This document shows, one piece after another, positions 1-9,828 of a DNA stretch of 64,000 nt (its first letter is position 1; each line of letters starts with the position of its first letter). Location: positions 33,737-97,736 of the forward strand of contig CALMZV010000131.1 of NCBI GenBank assembly GCA_937870755.1. Reading direction: 5' to 3'. The notes under the pieces were generated by a model, which was not told the origin of the DNA, searched no databases, and saw nothing but the letters and a program-made list of their open reading frames with translations. The position numbers and the translations under genes are program-made. This DNA is from an uncultured Methylocystaceae bacterium. GTDB taxonomy: Bacteria > Pseudomonadota > Alphaproteobacteria > Rhizobiales > Beijerinckiaceae.

Positions 1-26
1 GGCTCCCGACACCGCGGTGCGAACGA

Positions 27-3000
27 TCACTCCGCGGGAACTGGTCTGGCATCGATGCCCGCATCCCCTTCAGACTTCCGACGGCGGAACAGCTTCATGA
101 CGAAGACGAAGAAGACCGGAACGAAGAAGATGGCCAGCACCGTCGCGGAGAGCATTCCGCCGATGACACCCGTGCCGATCGCATTCTGGCTGGCGGCGCT
201 GGCGCCGCTCGCGATCGCCAGCGGCAGGACGCCGAAGGTGAAGGCGAGCGAGGTCATCAGGATGGGTCTGAACCGAAGCTGCGCGGCCTCGATCGTCGCT
301 TCAAGGAGCGGTCGCCCTTGCGCTCTGAGGTCCTTGGCGAACTCGACGATCAGGATCGCGTTCTTGGCCGAGAGACCGATGATGGCGATCAGCCCGATCC
401 TGAAATAGACGTCATTGTCCATACCGGTCAGCATGACCGCCAGCACCGATCCGATCATGCCGAGCGGCACTACGAGCATGACCGACAGCGGGATCGACCA
501 GCTTTCATAGAGTGCTGCGAGCAGCAGGAACACGAACACGACGGTTAGCACCATCAAGAATGGCGCCTGCGCGCCCGACTGGATCTCCTGGAGCGACTGG
601 CCGGTCCATTCATAGCCGAAGCCGCTCGGCAGATTGACGGCCAGGCGTTGCATCTCCTGGATGGCATCGCCGGAGGAGAAGCCTGGGGCAGCGCTCCCGC
701 CGATGCGGACGGCCGGGTATCCGTTGTAGCCGACAACCTGAGCTGGTCCCCTGCGCCAGTCGATCCTCGCAAAGGCCGACAGGGGAACCATCCCGCCATG
801 GGCGTTGCGGACGTGCAGATTCAGCAGATCGTCGGTCTGCATTCTGCTGTTCTGATCGGCCTGGATCGTGACCCGCTGCATGCGGCCGGCGTTGGGAAAA
901 TCATTCAGATAGGCGGAGCCGAGATTGGCCGAGATTGTCGAGTTGATCGTCGCAAAGGACACGCCGAAGGTGTTGGCCTTCTCGCGGTCGATGATGAGGT
1001 TGATCTGGGCCGCATCGGGCATGCCCTCGATTCGCAGTCCGGTCAGAATTGGGCTCTTCGCCGCGGCAGCCATGAGCTGGGCCGCCGCCGCACTCAATGC
1101 CTCCTGGCCAAGGCCGGCGCGGTCCTGAAGACGGAAATTGAAGCCGCTTGAAGTGCCGAGCCCCTGGATCGGCGGCGGCGAGAGTGTAAAGGCGATCGCG
1201 TCGCGCAGCATGAACAGTGCGCCGTTCACCCGCGCCGCAATGGCACTTGCGGAATTCTGCGCGTCGCGCTCGCTCCAGTCTCTCAAGGTGACAAAGGCAA
1301 AGCCAGCATTGTCACCGCCGCCGGAAAAGCTGAAGCCTTGAATAAGCGCCATTTGAGCTACGGCCTCTTCTTTTCCAAAGATGCCCTCGACCGTGCGGAT
1401 TACCTCTTGCGTTCGGTTGCCGCTGGCCTCCGGCGGCGTCTGCATATCGACCAGTACGTAGCCCTGGTCTTCGTTCGGCACGAAGGAGGACGGAAGCTGA
1501 AGGAAGGCCCAGCCGAGACCGACGAGCAGTGCTGCGTAGATTGCCATGAAGCGGCCGGCTCGCTGCACGATCCAGCGCACGCCCGACGTGTAGCCACGTG
1601 TGGTCGCGCCGAAGCCACGGTTAAACCAGCCAAAGAAGCCCTTCTTCTCATTATGATGGCCTGCCTTAATGGGCTTGAGGAAGGTCGCGCACAACGCCGG
1701 CGTCAGCGACAGCGCGAGGAAGCCCGAGAACAGGATCGAGACCACCATGGTTAGGCTGAACTGCTGATAAATCACGCCGACTGCGCCGGGGAAGAATGCC
1801 ATCGGCACAAACACAGCGGTCAGTACCAGCGTTATGCCGATGATGGCACCGGAGATCTGAGTCATCGCTTTGCGGGTGGCCTCACGCGGCGGAAGCCCCT
1901 CGTCGGCCATGATGCGCTCGACGTTTTCGACCACGATGATGGCGTCGTCCACCAGGATGCCGATTGCCAGCACCATGGCGAACATGGTGAGCACGTTGAT
2001 CGAGAAGCCGGCTGCCCACATGACCGCACAGGTGCCGAGCAGCGCCACGGGCACCACCAGCGTCGGGATCACCGTGTAGCGGAAGCTTTGCAGGAACAGG
2101 AACATGACCGCGAACACGAGGAGCACGGCCTCGAGCAGAGTCATGAGCACTTTTTGGATTGAGGCTACAACGAAGGGCGAGGTGTCGTAGGGGATGAGAT
2201 ATTCGATGCCTGCCGGGAAGAACCGTGACAGCTCTTCCATCTGCGCACGCACGGCCCGGGAGGTCGCCATCGCGTTTGCCTGCGGCGCAAGCTGGATGCC
2301 AATGGCGCCGCCAGGCTTACCGTTGATGCGGGCCGAGAGGTTGTAGGCATCGGCTCCGAACTCGATGCGGGCCACGTCGGAGAGCAGCACCGACGAACCG
2401 TCGGGATTAGCGCGCAGGATGATCGCGCTGAACTCCTCCGGGGAGGTGAGCTGTCCGGTGACGAGGACGTTGGCCGCGATCTGCTGCGTGATCGGGTTGG
2501 GCTGCGCGCCGATCCGTCCGGCGGCAACCTGGGCATTCTGGGCACGGACGGCGTTGATGACGTCATCGGTTGAGAGGCCGAGCCCGAGCATCTTGTCGGG
2601 GTCAATCCAGATGCGCATGGCGCGCTGCGCGCCAAAGACCTGCGCCCGGCCAACGCCATCGATGCGGCGCAGCTCTCCCACGATGTTGCGGTTGATGTAG
2701 TCGTTGACGCCGACCACATCGACGGAATCGTCGCTCGAAATCAGGGCCACCAGCATGAGGAAGCCACTGGCAGCCTCCTGGATCTGTACGCCCTGCTGGG
2801 TCACGACCTGCGGCAGCCGCGCCTCGACGCGGCGCACCGCGTTCTGCACGTCCACCGCGGCCTGGGCGGTCTGCGTGCCCGGTCGGAACGTTGCGGTGAT
2901 CTGGACCGAACCGGCGGAATCAGAGGTCGATTCGAAGTAGATCAGGCCGTTGACGCTGTTGAGTTCTTCCTCGATCGGACGCGTCACGCTCTGATAGAGA

Positions 3001-3167
3001 TCCTCGGGTGACGCGCCCGGGTAGACCGCGTTGACGGTGATCTGCGGCGGCGCCACATTGGGATATTGCGCGACCGGCAGCAGCGGGATGGCGATGGCGC
3101 CTGCCAGCATGATGAAGATGGCGACCACCCAGGCGAAGATCGGCCGGCCGATAAAGAACTGAGCCAT
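27..3167 (-). CDS. RND (HAE1-type) multidrug efflux permease
   Basis: Inner-membrane proton/drug antiporter of the AcrB/MexB family, which works in a tripartite pump with the adaptor encoded just upstream and an outer-membrane channel not seen here. The 1046-residue length is normal. The N-terminus (MAQFFIGRPIFAWVVAIF) is typical of the family. The paired aspartates of the proton relay are present (GILVDDAIIVVEN), as is the relay lysine (GLSAKNAILIVEF). The start has a GGAG ribosome site at good spacing and lies 10 bp after the adaptor stop. It is probably co-transcribed with tetR and the adaptor. Substrates cannot be read from sequence. Confidence 0.96.
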   Translation of the reverse strand: MAQFFIGRPIFAWVVAIFIMLAGAIAIPLLPVAQYPNVAPPQITVNAVYPGASPEDLYQSVTRPIEEELNSVNGLIYFESTSDSAGSVQITATFRPGTQTAQAAVDVQNAVRRVEARLPQVVTQQGVQIQEAASGFLMLVALISSDDSVDVVGVNDYINRNIVGELRRIDGVGRAQVFGAQRAMRIWIDPDKMLGLGLSTDDVINAVRAQNAQVAAGRIGAQPNPITQQIAANVLVTGQLTSPEEFSAIILRANPDGSSVLLSDVARIEFGADAYNLSARINGKPGGAIGIQLAPQANAMATSRAVRAQMEELSRFFPAGIEYLIPYDTSPFVVASIQKVLMTLLEAVLLVFAVMFLFLQSFRYTVIPTLVVPVALLGTCAVMWAAGFSINVLTMFAMVLAIGILVDDAIIVVENVERIMADEGLPPREATRKAMTQISGAIIGITLVLTAVFVPMAFFPGAVGVIYQQFSLTMVVSILFSGFLALSLTPALCATFLKPIKAGHHNEKKGFFGWFNRGFGATTRGYTSGVRWIVQRAGRFMAIYAALLVGLGWAFLQLPSSFVPNEDQGYVLVDMQTPPEASGNRTQEVIRTVEGIFGKEEAVAQMALIQGFSFSGGGDNAGFAFVTLRDWSERDAQNSASAIAARVNGALFMLRDAIAFTLSPPPIQGLGTSSGFNFRLQDRAGLGQEALSAAAAQLMAAAAKSPILTGLRIEGMPDAAQINLIIDREKANTFGVSFATINSTISANLGSAYLNDFPNAGRMQRVTIQADQNSRMQTDDLLNLHVRNAHGGMVPLSAFARIDWRRGPAQVVGYNGYPAVRIGGSAAPGFSSGDAIQEMQRLAVNLPSGFGYEWTGQSLQEIQSGAQAPFLMVLTVVFVFLLLAALYESWSIPLSVMLVVPLGMIGSVLAVMLTGMDNDVYFRIGLIAIIGLSAKNAILIVEFAKDLRAQGRPLLEATIEAAQLRFRPILMTSLAFTFGVLPLAIASGASAASQNAIGTGVIGGMLSATVLAIFFVPVFFVFVMKLFRRRKSEGDAGIDARPVPAE

Positions 3168-3177
3168 GGGGTACTCC

Positions 3178-4362
3178 TCAGCCGCGGGATGCGGAGCCGG
3201 TCGTAGCTCCGTTCTTTTCGTCCCATTGCGCGGCGTTCACTGGAGCGCCTGGCCGCACCTTCTGGAAACCCTCGACGATGACGCGGTCGCCGTTCTGAAG
3301 GCCCTCCTGAATGACGAAGCGGGTCCCAATGGCGCGTCCGACGCGCACGGTCCGAAGCTCTGCCGCATTCTGCGCATTGACCACATAGACTTGCGATGCG
3401 CCGCCGGCATTTCGCTGCACGGCCTGCTGCGGAACGGCGATGGCGCTGGGCTCGATCCCCTGCTCGATCAGCACCCGGACATACAGACCGGGAAGGAGAT
3501 CCCCGGTCGGATTGGGCACTTCGGCGCGCATCGTCACTTGGCCGGTGGTGGGGTCCACGGTCGCTTCCGAGAACAGGAGGCGTCCGGGATGGCCGTACTC
3601 GCTGCCGTCGTCCATGCGGATGCGTACGCGGGCTTCGCCCGGTGCCGGACTATCCAGCTCTCCCGCTTCCAGGGCACGACGCAGCCGGAGCAACTGGGAC
3701 GACGACTGCGTGAAATCGACATAGACGGGATCGAGCTGCTGGATGGTGGCGAGGTTCTCGGCGCTGGTGACCAGCGCCCCTTCCGTGATCAGGGCTCGTC
3801 CGATGCGGCCGGCGATCGGAGCCTTCACCTCGGTATATTCAAGATTGAGTCTTGCAGCCGCCAGGCCGGCCTGCGCGGCCGCCACATCGGCGTTGGCTTG
3901 CGCGAGGGCTGCGACGGCGTTTTCGTGCTGCTGAGCGCTGGTCGCGTTGCGCTCGACGAGCGTCTTCTGGCGATCTGCCTGTTGGCGCGCCTGCACCTGG
4001 ACGGCTTGCGCACGCTGCAAGGTCGCTTCCGCACTTTCGACCTGCACGCGGAACTGCGCTGGATCGATGCGATAGAGCACATCGCCTTCCTTCACCATAC
4101 TGCCCTGCTCGAAGACCCGCTCGACCACGATGCCGGCCACGCGCGGACGGACCTCGGCGATGCGGGTCGGCGCGATCCGTCCCGGCAGTTCGTTGGTTAT
4201 CGGAAGCGGCTCGGGCTTTACCTCCACCACGCTGACAGGCATCGGCGGCATCGCACGCGCCGCCGGAGCACTGGTTTCGGATTCGCCGCAGGCCGCAAGC
4301 AGCAGCAGCGCTGGCAGCGCGAGCGCAGCGAACAACCGGGGTGATGGGACAGGGAATTTCAT
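3178..4362 (-). CDS. RND efflux periplasmic adaptor lipoprotein (AcrA/MexA family)
   Basis: Membrane-fusion protein that joins the RND permease to an outer-membrane channel. A lipoprotein signal ends at LLAAC, so Cys25 would be acylated. The order expected of the family follows: a lipoyl half near IAEVRPRVAGIVVERVF, a long alpha-hairpin rich in A/Q/E, the second lipoyl half (TEVKAPIAGRIGRALI), and beta-barrel and membrane-proximal domains. The 394-residue length is normal. It sits 56 bp after tetR and 10 bp before the permease on the same strand, so one operon is likely. Confidence 0.95.
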   Translation of the reverse strand: MKFPVPSPRLFAALALPALLLLAACGESETSAPAARAMPPMPVSVVEVKPEPLPITNELPGRIAPTRIAEVRPRVAGIVVERVFEQGSMVKEGDVLYRIDPAQFRVQVESAEATLQRAQAVQVQARQQADRQKTLVERNATSAQQHENAVAALAQANADVAAAQAGLAAARLNLEYTEVKAPIAGRIGRALITEGALVTSAENLATIQQLDPVYVDFTQSSSQLLRLRRALEAGELDSPAPGEARVRIRMDDGSEYGHPGRLLFSEATVDPTTGQVTMRAEVPNPTGDLLPGLYVRVLIEQGIEPSAIAVPQQAVQRNAGGASQVYVVNAQNAAELRTVRVGRAIGTRFVIQEGLQNGDRVIVEGFQKVRPGAPVNAAQWDEKNGATTGSASRG

Positions 4363-4418
4363 TGAGGGCTATCCGTTGGATCGGCGGCTTGCGAGATTCC
4401 AGTGAATGCCAGCCGGAT

Positions 4419-5039
4419 TCAGTGCACTTTGGCTTTTCGTGGGGTTCGCCGGCCATGATCGTCGGCCCGCGCGGCCTCTTCGGAAGCCGTGCCGGGCGGG
4501 GTCTCGACCAATTGCTCGATCTCGCGCAGGATCTTGGTGCGCTCAGGTTCCGGCCAGGTCTTGAGGACCAGAAACTCAAGCAGCTTGAGTCCCTCCAAGG
4601 CCAGGAACGCCAGGAGCGCGCGGCGCGGATTGTCCGACGTTTCAAGAATGGCTGCGACTTCGCGGTTCAGGGACTCTTGCAGAAGGCTTCGCAGCTCTGC
4701 GTCCTGGGCCAACGCAGCACAGAGATTGACGGCCACCGCTTGCATATGATCGGGCACCGGGGTGGCGGCGGCGATGCGACCCTTGATCCTCGCATTGGAA
4801 ACAGGACCAAGGCGCTCGATTGCCGCGCAGGTTTTCTCGTTCTCTTCCGCCACCTTCCGTTCGATCACGGCTTTGATCAGCGCCTGCTTGGTCTTGTAGT
4901 CGTAGATGACGCTCGCCTTGCTGATGCCGGCCTCGGCCGCGACGGCGTCGAGCGTCAGGCGCGCGGCCCCCTCACGCGCAACGACGGCTTCGGCGGCGTC
5001 GAGGATTTTGTTCTGGTCAATCACTCTCGGTCGGGACAT
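4419..5039 (-). CDS. TetR-family repressor of the efflux operon
   Basis: Local transcriptional repressor with an N-terminal TetR helix-turn-helix (LTLDAVAAEAGISKASVIYDY) and a variable ligand domain carrying a TetR_C-like stretch near LEGLKLLEFLVL. It is the first gene of the tetR-adaptor-permease run. A perfect inverted repeat lies only 8 nt before the start codon, and no good ribosome site separates the two. A very short or leaderless transcript with tight autoregulation is therefore plausible. Ligand unknown; the link to the pump comes from position. Confidence 0.93.
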   Translation of the reverse strand: MSRPRVIDQNKILDAAEAVVAREGAARLTLDAVAAEAGISKASVIYDYKTKQALIKAVIERKVAEENEKTCAAIERLGPVSNARIKGRIAAATPVPDHMQAVAVNLCAALAQDAELRSLLQESLNREVAAILETSDNPRRALLAFLALEGLKLLEFLVLKTWPEPERTKILREIEQLVETPPGTASEEAARADDHGRRTPRKAKVH

Positions 5040-5046
5040 CTTGCAC

Positions 5047-5078
5047 CATTTAATTACCGAATGGATGGTAATTAAATG
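5047..5078. promoter_or_regulatory. Perfect palindromic operator upstream of tetR-efflux operon
   Basis: CATTTAATTACC at 5047-5058 and its exact reverse complement GGTAATTAAATG at 5067-5078 are separated by 8 nt. The AT-rich dyad stands out from GC-rich surroundings and lies directly before the TetR gene, as expected for a TetR dimer site. That TetR binds here is inference. Confidence 0.8.
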
Positions 5079-5170
5079 TGCAGCGCAGCAATGTCAAGCC
5101 CAGCCGACCTGGAAACTGGCATCAGTTCGCGAGATGATCGACGTGCACGACATGAGGGCACGACAGCGCG

Positions 5171-6412
5171 TCATTCTCCCGCAAGAGCCCTGCCGGCAAA
5201 ATCAAACGGGCTTTGCAATGTCCGTCCCACGGAATCGAAGATGAACGCGCCCGCGCGTTGGAGATTCCGGCCTGCCCCGCCCGGGGCCGTCGATGCGAGT
5301 TCGGGATAGAGCGCTGCGATATGGACGAAGCGATCATGGTTGAAGCGATCGGAGGCCGGCACCGTCGAGATGTCGACGAACCGTACATTTGTCCTTGTTG
5401 CTGCCTCCTGGATTCGCGGGTCGGTGACGTTCAGCGCGCCGATCCTGGGCCGGTCGCCTGCGATGCGGCTGGACGCTGAAAGAGCCCGGTCGTCCGGTGA
5501 GACGAGTATGGTCATGGGACGCCGGAGCGGACCGATCACCGCCATCTGCGCCCGAAATACGTCCACGTCGATATCGGGAGCCGCCAGAATGACGTCGAGA
5601 CGATCCAGGGCGGCGTTTCTGCCGGTCAGGCGCAACTGGCGCAGTGCCTCGACGGCGAGCCAGCCGCCCATGCTGTGTGCGATGAGTGCGAGCTCGCCGG
5701 TGCGGCGCCTCTGCGCCAGCGTCGAGAGAAGCTCGGCAAGGCCGTCGCGCGAGTAGGTGACGGCATCTTTGTCTGCAGTATAGCCTGTGACGCGCGCTTC
5801 CGACGGCCAGGCGAACAGGATCGGTACTCCGTCGATATCGGTGTCGGCGGCCAACTGCGCAAGCCGGAACAGCGCTTCTTGGAAGTTCTGATTGAAGCCG
5901 TGAACGAAGACACCAGCCCGAGCTTGGCTCCGGCCTTGAGAGGCGATCCGGCGTTCGAAGGTCCTCCGGTCAAGGATTGTCTGCCGGACTGTCGTAAAAC
6001 TTGTCGCAGGATCAGAACCGCCTCTCGGCCATTCGATCCGCCCAGCCTGGTGGCCAGGCGGAATCGATATTGTGAACTCGGCATAGTTCAGCGCCGGCGC
6101 TCGGCCAACCGTAAAGACATTCATATCGGGACGTTCGCGCTGGCGTGTCGTGGCGACATAGACCGTCACGAGCCTGGCGCCGGGAGCCGTCGCCTGGGGT
6201 ACCAGAACCTCCGGTCCCGGCCGTGTCGCGCAGCCCGGGAGAACCGTGAGCAGCAAAAGGACGAGCAGTATCGCCGGATGAAGCGGCCCCTTGCTGTGGA
6301 AAGGCGAGCGCGATCCGATGGTGAAATCGTCACCGACGACGCTTTTGGGCCCCGCCTTTGCGTGTCCGGCGATCGCCGCCTTTCCCGAGGAGTGGCCTTC
6401 GGTCGGCTGCAT
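5171..6412 (-). CDS. Lipoprotein alpha/beta-hydrolase (DUF900-type esterase)
   Basis: Secreted or membrane-anchored hydrolase of the DUF900 family. The hydrophobic stretch LLVLLLLTVLPGC ends in a lipobox, although the leader before it is unusually long at about 60 residues. The hydrolase core shows an oxyanion-type motif (VFVHGFNQNF), the serine elbow IAHSMGGW and a late His segment (RFNHDRFVHIA). The ATG start was chosen because GGGAG lies 7 nt upstream; an in-frame TTG lies 15 nt further 5'. It is 30 bp after fabI and likely the last gene of the phaC-pta-ackA-fabI run. Substrate unknown. Confidence 0.85.
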   Translation of the reverse strand: MQPTEGHSSGKAAIAGHAKAGPKSVVGDDFTIGSRSPFHSKGPLHPAILLVLLLLTVLPGCATRPGPEVLVPQATAPGARLVTVYVATTRQRERPDMNVFTVGRAPALNYAEFTISIPPGHQAGRIEWPRGGSDPATSFTTVRQTILDRRTFERRIASQGRSQARAGVFVHGFNQNFQEALFRLAQLAADTDIDGVPILFAWPSEARVTGYTADKDAVTYSRDGLAELLSTLAQRRRTGELALIAHSMGGWLAVEALRQLRLTGRNAALDRLDVILAAPDIDVDVFRAQMAVIGPLRRPMTILVSPDDRALSASSRIAGDRPRIGALNVTDPRIQEAATRTNVRFVDISTVPASDRFNHDRFVHIAALYPELASTAPGGAGRNLQRAGAFIFDSVGRTLQSPFDFAGRALAGE

Positions 6413-6442
6413 CGGATCTTCTCCCAACGGGCGGTATCGGCG

Positions 6443-7216
6443 TCACGCAATGGTGTGAAATCCGTTGTCTGCATAGACGACTGAACCGGACAGGGGTGCG
6501 GCGGCGCCGCTGACGAGGAAGGCCGCAACCTTTCCGATCTCCTCAATGCTGACGAGACGGCCTGCTGGCGTGCGTGCGCGCACCTCATCGAGCAGTTCGT
6601 CAAACCGGGCGATGCCGGACGCGGCGCGGGTTTTGACCGGCCCAGTGGAAATTACATGCGCCCTGATCCTGCGCTCGCCGAGGTCGGCAGCGATGTAGCG
6701 GACGCTGGACTCGAGCGCGGCCTTCACCGGTCCCATCACATTGTAGTTCTCAACCACCCGGTCCGCGCCATAGAAGCTGACCGTCAGCAGGCAGCCGCCC
6801 TCGGTCATTAGTGGAGCAGCGAGCTTCGCCATGCGGATGAAGGAGTGACACGAGACGTCCATCGCCTCGGCGAAGCCTTCAGGTGAGCAGTTCACAAGGC
6901 TGGTATGCAGGTCGTTGCGCGGCGCGAAGGCGATCGAATGCAGGAGGAAGTCGAGCCGCCCCCACTCTTCTTCGATGCGTTCGAACACGGCTTCTAGCTG
7001 GCCGGGAACGCGCACGTCGCACGGAACGATGATCGGCGCGCCAAGCGATTCGGCGACCGGGCGCACGTAGGGTTCCGCCTTCTCGTTGAGATAGGTGACC
7101 GCAAGCTCCGCCCCGGCCTGCCGGAACGCTGCGGCGCAGCCGGCGGCTATGCTGTGGCCATTGGCAATGCCGGCGACGAGGCCGCGCTTGCCGGCGAGAT
7201 CGACGATGGCGGTCAT
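6443..7216 (-). CDS. fabI: Enoyl-ACP reductase (NADH), FabI-like
   Basis: Short-chain dehydrogenase-fold reductase of the FabI family, which reduces enoyl-ACP in type II fatty-acid synthesis. Visible marks are the N-terminal nucleotide-binding segment (GKRGLVAGIANGHSIA) and the catalytic Tyr-x6-Lys (YNVMGPVK) preceded by SFYGA. The 257-residue length fits. It lies 3 bp after ackA, in a cluster of acyl-CoA/acyl-phosphate genes. It is therefore probably an extra FabI serving a special pathway, perhaps hydride disposal under low oxygen, rather than the housekeeping copy. That role is inferred. Confidence 0.9.
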   Translation of the reverse strand: MTAIVDLAGKRGLVAGIANGHSIAAGCAAAFRQAGAELAVTYLNEKAEPYVRPVAESLGAPIIVPCDVRVPGQLEAVFERIEEEWGRLDFLLHSIAFAPRNDLHTSLVNCSPEGFAEAMDVSCHSFIRMAKLAAPLMTEGGCLLTVSFYGADRVVENYNVMGPVKAALESSVRYIAADLGERRIRAHVISTGPVKTRAASGIARFDELLDEVRARTPAGRLVSIEEIGKVAAFLVSGAAAPLSGSVVYADNGFHTIA

Positions 7217-7219
7217 GGT

Positions 7220-8404
7220 TCAATTCTTTCCTCTTAGGACGGCGAGCGCTTCGTCAGCGATCACCTGCTCTTCATCGGTCGGAATGACGAAGGCGGCCAG
7301 CCGGCTTGCCCGACTACTAATTACGGTGGCGTTAGCGAAATTCGCTGCCGGATCAAGCTCGATCCCGAGCCACATCAGCCTCAGGCAGACCGCTGCCCGG
7401 ATTTCCGGCTGGTTCTCGCCGATGCCGGCGGTGAAGACGATCCCGTCGAGCCCGCCCAATGTGGCTGCGAGACGCCCAACCTCGCCGGCAATGCGCAGGG
7501 TGAAAACCTCGATCGCCTCGCGGGCTTCCGGCCGGTCGCTCAGCAGAAGCTCGCGACTGTCTGCGCTGATGCCGGACATGCCGAGGAGACCGGACCCGTG
7601 ATAGAGGATGTTCTCGACCTCCTGCAGCGTGCGCCCGCTGGTACCAAGAAGATGCAGGAGAACGCCCGGATCGAGCGCGCCGCATCGGGTTGCCATGGGA
7701 ATGCCGTCGAGCGTGGAAAAGCCCATACTGCTGTCGCGGCTGACCCTGCCATCGAGCCCGCAAAGGCTTGCGCCGCTGCCGAGATGGGCGACGACGAACT
7801 TGCCCTTTGCCGTATCGGGCACGAGGCGGGCGAGTTCGCCAGCAACGGACTTATAGGACAGTCCGTGAAAGCCGTAGCGTTTGATTCCCTCGCCGTGAAG
7901 CGCGCGAGGGATGGCGAAGCGCCGGATGATGTCGCTGTTGGTCCGATGAAACGCCGTGTCGAACGAGGCGGTCTGTACAAGATCCGGCCTGAGATGCTGG
8001 ATCGCGCGGATCAGGCGCAGGCTCTGCGGCTGATGCAGCGGCGCGAGAATCGTCAGCGCGTCGATTGCTTCGACCGCGGCATCGTCGATCCGGATCGGTC
8101 CGGCAAACCGTTCGCCTCCATGTACGACGCGATGGCAGGCGGCGACGACGCGGCTCATGTCGAAATGCTTGGCGAGCCATCCGAGCATTTCCGCTAAGAC
8201 GTCCTGCAAATCACCGGAGGGTTCAGCCTGAAGCTCGACCGCAAACGTCTCCGACCCTTTGGTGATGCGGAAGTCCAGGGGCGCTTTCCGAAAGTCTATG
8301 ACGCCCTTGGCGATCCGATGAGCACCGGTGGAATCGGCCTCGAACAGCCCAATCTTGATCGTGGACGAGCCGGCATTGAAGGTGAGCAGCAGGCCGTCGC
8401 TCAT
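7220..8404 (-). CDS. ackA: Acetate/propionate kinase
   Basis: Cytoplasmic acyl kinase that makes ATP from acyl phosphate and ADP. The N-terminal signature LTFNAGSSTIKIGLF, the RVVHGGERF motif and the central HLGSGASLCGL and GIPMATRCGALDPG motifs of the acetokinase family are all present. The 394-residue length is normal. Its start overlaps the stop of the maoC-pta gene by 4 bp (ATGA), which indicates translational coupling. With the phosphotransacylase it would turn acyl-CoA into acid plus ATP, useful when respiration is limited. Confidence 0.95.
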   Translation of the reverse strand: MSDGLLLTFNAGSSTIKIGLFEADSTGAHRIAKGVIDFRKAPLDFRITKGSETFAVELQAEPSGDLQDVLAEMLGWLAKHFDMSRVVAACHRVVHGGERFAGPIRIDDAAVEAIDALTILAPLHQPQSLRLIRAIQHLRPDLVQTASFDTAFHRTNSDIIRRFAIPRALHGEGIKRYGFHGLSYKSVAGELARLVPDTAKGKFVVAHLGSGASLCGLDGRVSRDSSMGFSTLDGIPMATRCGALDPGVLLHLLGTSGRTLQEVENILYHGSGLLGMSGISADSRELLLSDRPEAREAIEVFTLRIAGEVGRLAATLGGLDGIVFTAGIGENQPEIRAAVCLRLMWLGIELDPAANFANATVISSRASRLAAFVIPTDEEQVIADEALAVLRGKN

Positions 8405-9828
8405 GGTGCAGCGAACTCCTTGACCGGCTGCGGCGCGGCGACGAGCTTGGCGAGCGCTGCGGATGCGATTCGTGCCGTGAGCGGGTCGGAGCGGCTGGTC
8501 AGAACGATCGGAACGCGGGCGCCAAGTACCAGCCCCGCGGCGGTGGCGCCGGCGAAGTAGATCAGCTGCTTGGCCAGCATGTTGCCGGCTTCGAGGTCGG
8601 GCACGAGCAGGATGTCGGCCTGCCCGGCGACGGGCGAGATGATGCCCTTGATGCGCGCAGCGTCGGGGCTGATGGCGTTGTCAAAGGCGAGCGGCCCGTC
8701 GACTTTTGCGCCTGTGATCTGGCCTCTCGCTGCCATCACGGTAAGCGCCGCAGCATCGAGCGTGGCCGGCATGTTCGGATTTACGGTCTCGACCGCGGCG
8801 AGCACCGCCACAAGCGGCTCATCCATGCCCAGCATGCGCAGCAGATCGACGGCATTCTGGCAGATGTCGCGCTTGTGCTCCAATGTTGGTTGAATGTTGA
8901 TCGCGGCGTCGGTGACGATAAGCGGCTTGCCATAGGCAGGCACATCCATGGCATAGACGTGGCTGATCCGCCGCTCGGTCCGCAGTCCCGCACCGGCGCC
9001 GATCACGGCACCCAACAGTTCGTCCGTATGCAGACTGCCCTTGACGAGCACCGAGACCTTGCCCGCCACCGCGAGCTCGACGGCCTGCGCCGCCGCGGCG
9101 TGGCTGTGTGGCACGTCTTCGATTGCCATGCCGACGAGCGAGACCTGCGCCGCCTCGGCCGCCGCGCGGATCTTCGCCTCGGGCCCGACCAACAGAGGTT
9201 CGAGCAGGCCTTCGTCGCGCACCTCGATCGCTGCCTGGATCGCTGCGGCAGAGCAGGGATGAACCACTGCAGCCTGCACCGGCGGGGCGCTCTGCGCTCG
9301 TTTTACGAAGGATTCGTAGCGGTCGTGCCGCCGTAACGATACGTCAGGAAGGCGCGTGCGCGGCCACTCGATTCGGCGCTCCGGCGCCAACACCGTCGCG
9401 GTGCCGGTCAGCACCTCCTCGCCTTTGTGGTTGGTGCACACAGTATCGAGAATGACGATGCGTTTGTCCGGTCGTTTCTCGGTCACGGTCACCGTCGCGG
9501 TCACGGTGTCGCCGGGCGCGACCGGCTTCACGAACTTGAGGCTCTGCCCCAGATAGATGGTGCCCGGTCCCGGCAGCTTGGTGCCGAGCACTGCGGAGAT
9601 CAGCGCGCCGGTCCACATGCCGTGGGCAACGATATGACCGAACAGACCGGTAGCGGCGAAGGCCGCATCAAGATGCGCCGGGTTGACGTCGCCCGAGACG
9701 GCCGCGAAGAGATCGATGTCGTCGCGTCCAAGCACGCGTACCAGCGTTGCCGTGTCGCCGGCCTGCAGTTCGTCGAAGGTCCGGTTTCTGAGGAAGTCGT
9801 CCATAACGGCATCACCGTTGGAAGACAT
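8401..9828 (-). CDS. Bifunctional MaoC enoyl-CoA hydratase / phosphate acyltransferase
   Basis: Two-domain enzyme. Residues about 5-155 form a MaoC-type hot-dog hydratase (DINPAH-like motif, here SGDVNPAHLD). Residues about 180-470 form a phosphate acetyl/butyryltransferase (SVLVKGSLHTDELLGAV; VTDAAINIQP; GQADILLVPDLEAGN). This fusion is known in proteobacteria. It would hydrate enoyl-CoA and convert acyl-CoA to acyl phosphate for the kinase encoded next. The first 17 nt overlap the phaC-like gene, and a second ATG lies 24 nt downstream. Confidence 0.93.
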   Translation of the reverse strand: MSSNGDAVMDDFLRNRTFDELQAGDTATLVRVLGRDDIDLFAAVSGDVNPAHLDAAFAATGLFGHIVAHGMWTGALISAVLGTKLPGPGTIYLGQSLKFVKPVAPGDTVTATVTVTEKRPDKRIVILDTVCTNHKGEEVLTGTATVLAPERRIEWPRTRLPDVSLRRHDRYESFVKRAQSAPPVQAAVVHPCSAAAIQAAIEVRDEGLLEPLLVGPEAKIRAAAEAAQVSLVGMAIEDVPHSHAAAAQAVELAVAGKVSVLVKGSLHTDELLGAVIGAGAGLRTERRISHVYAMDVPAYGKPLIVTDAAINIQPTLEHKRDICQNAVDLLRMLGMDEPLVAVLAAVETVNPNMPATLDAAALTVMAARGQITGAKVDGPLAFDNAISPDAARIKGIISPVAGQADILLVPDLEAGNMLAKQLIYFAGATAAGLVLGARVPIVLTSRSDPLTARIASAALAKLVAAPQPVKEFAAP

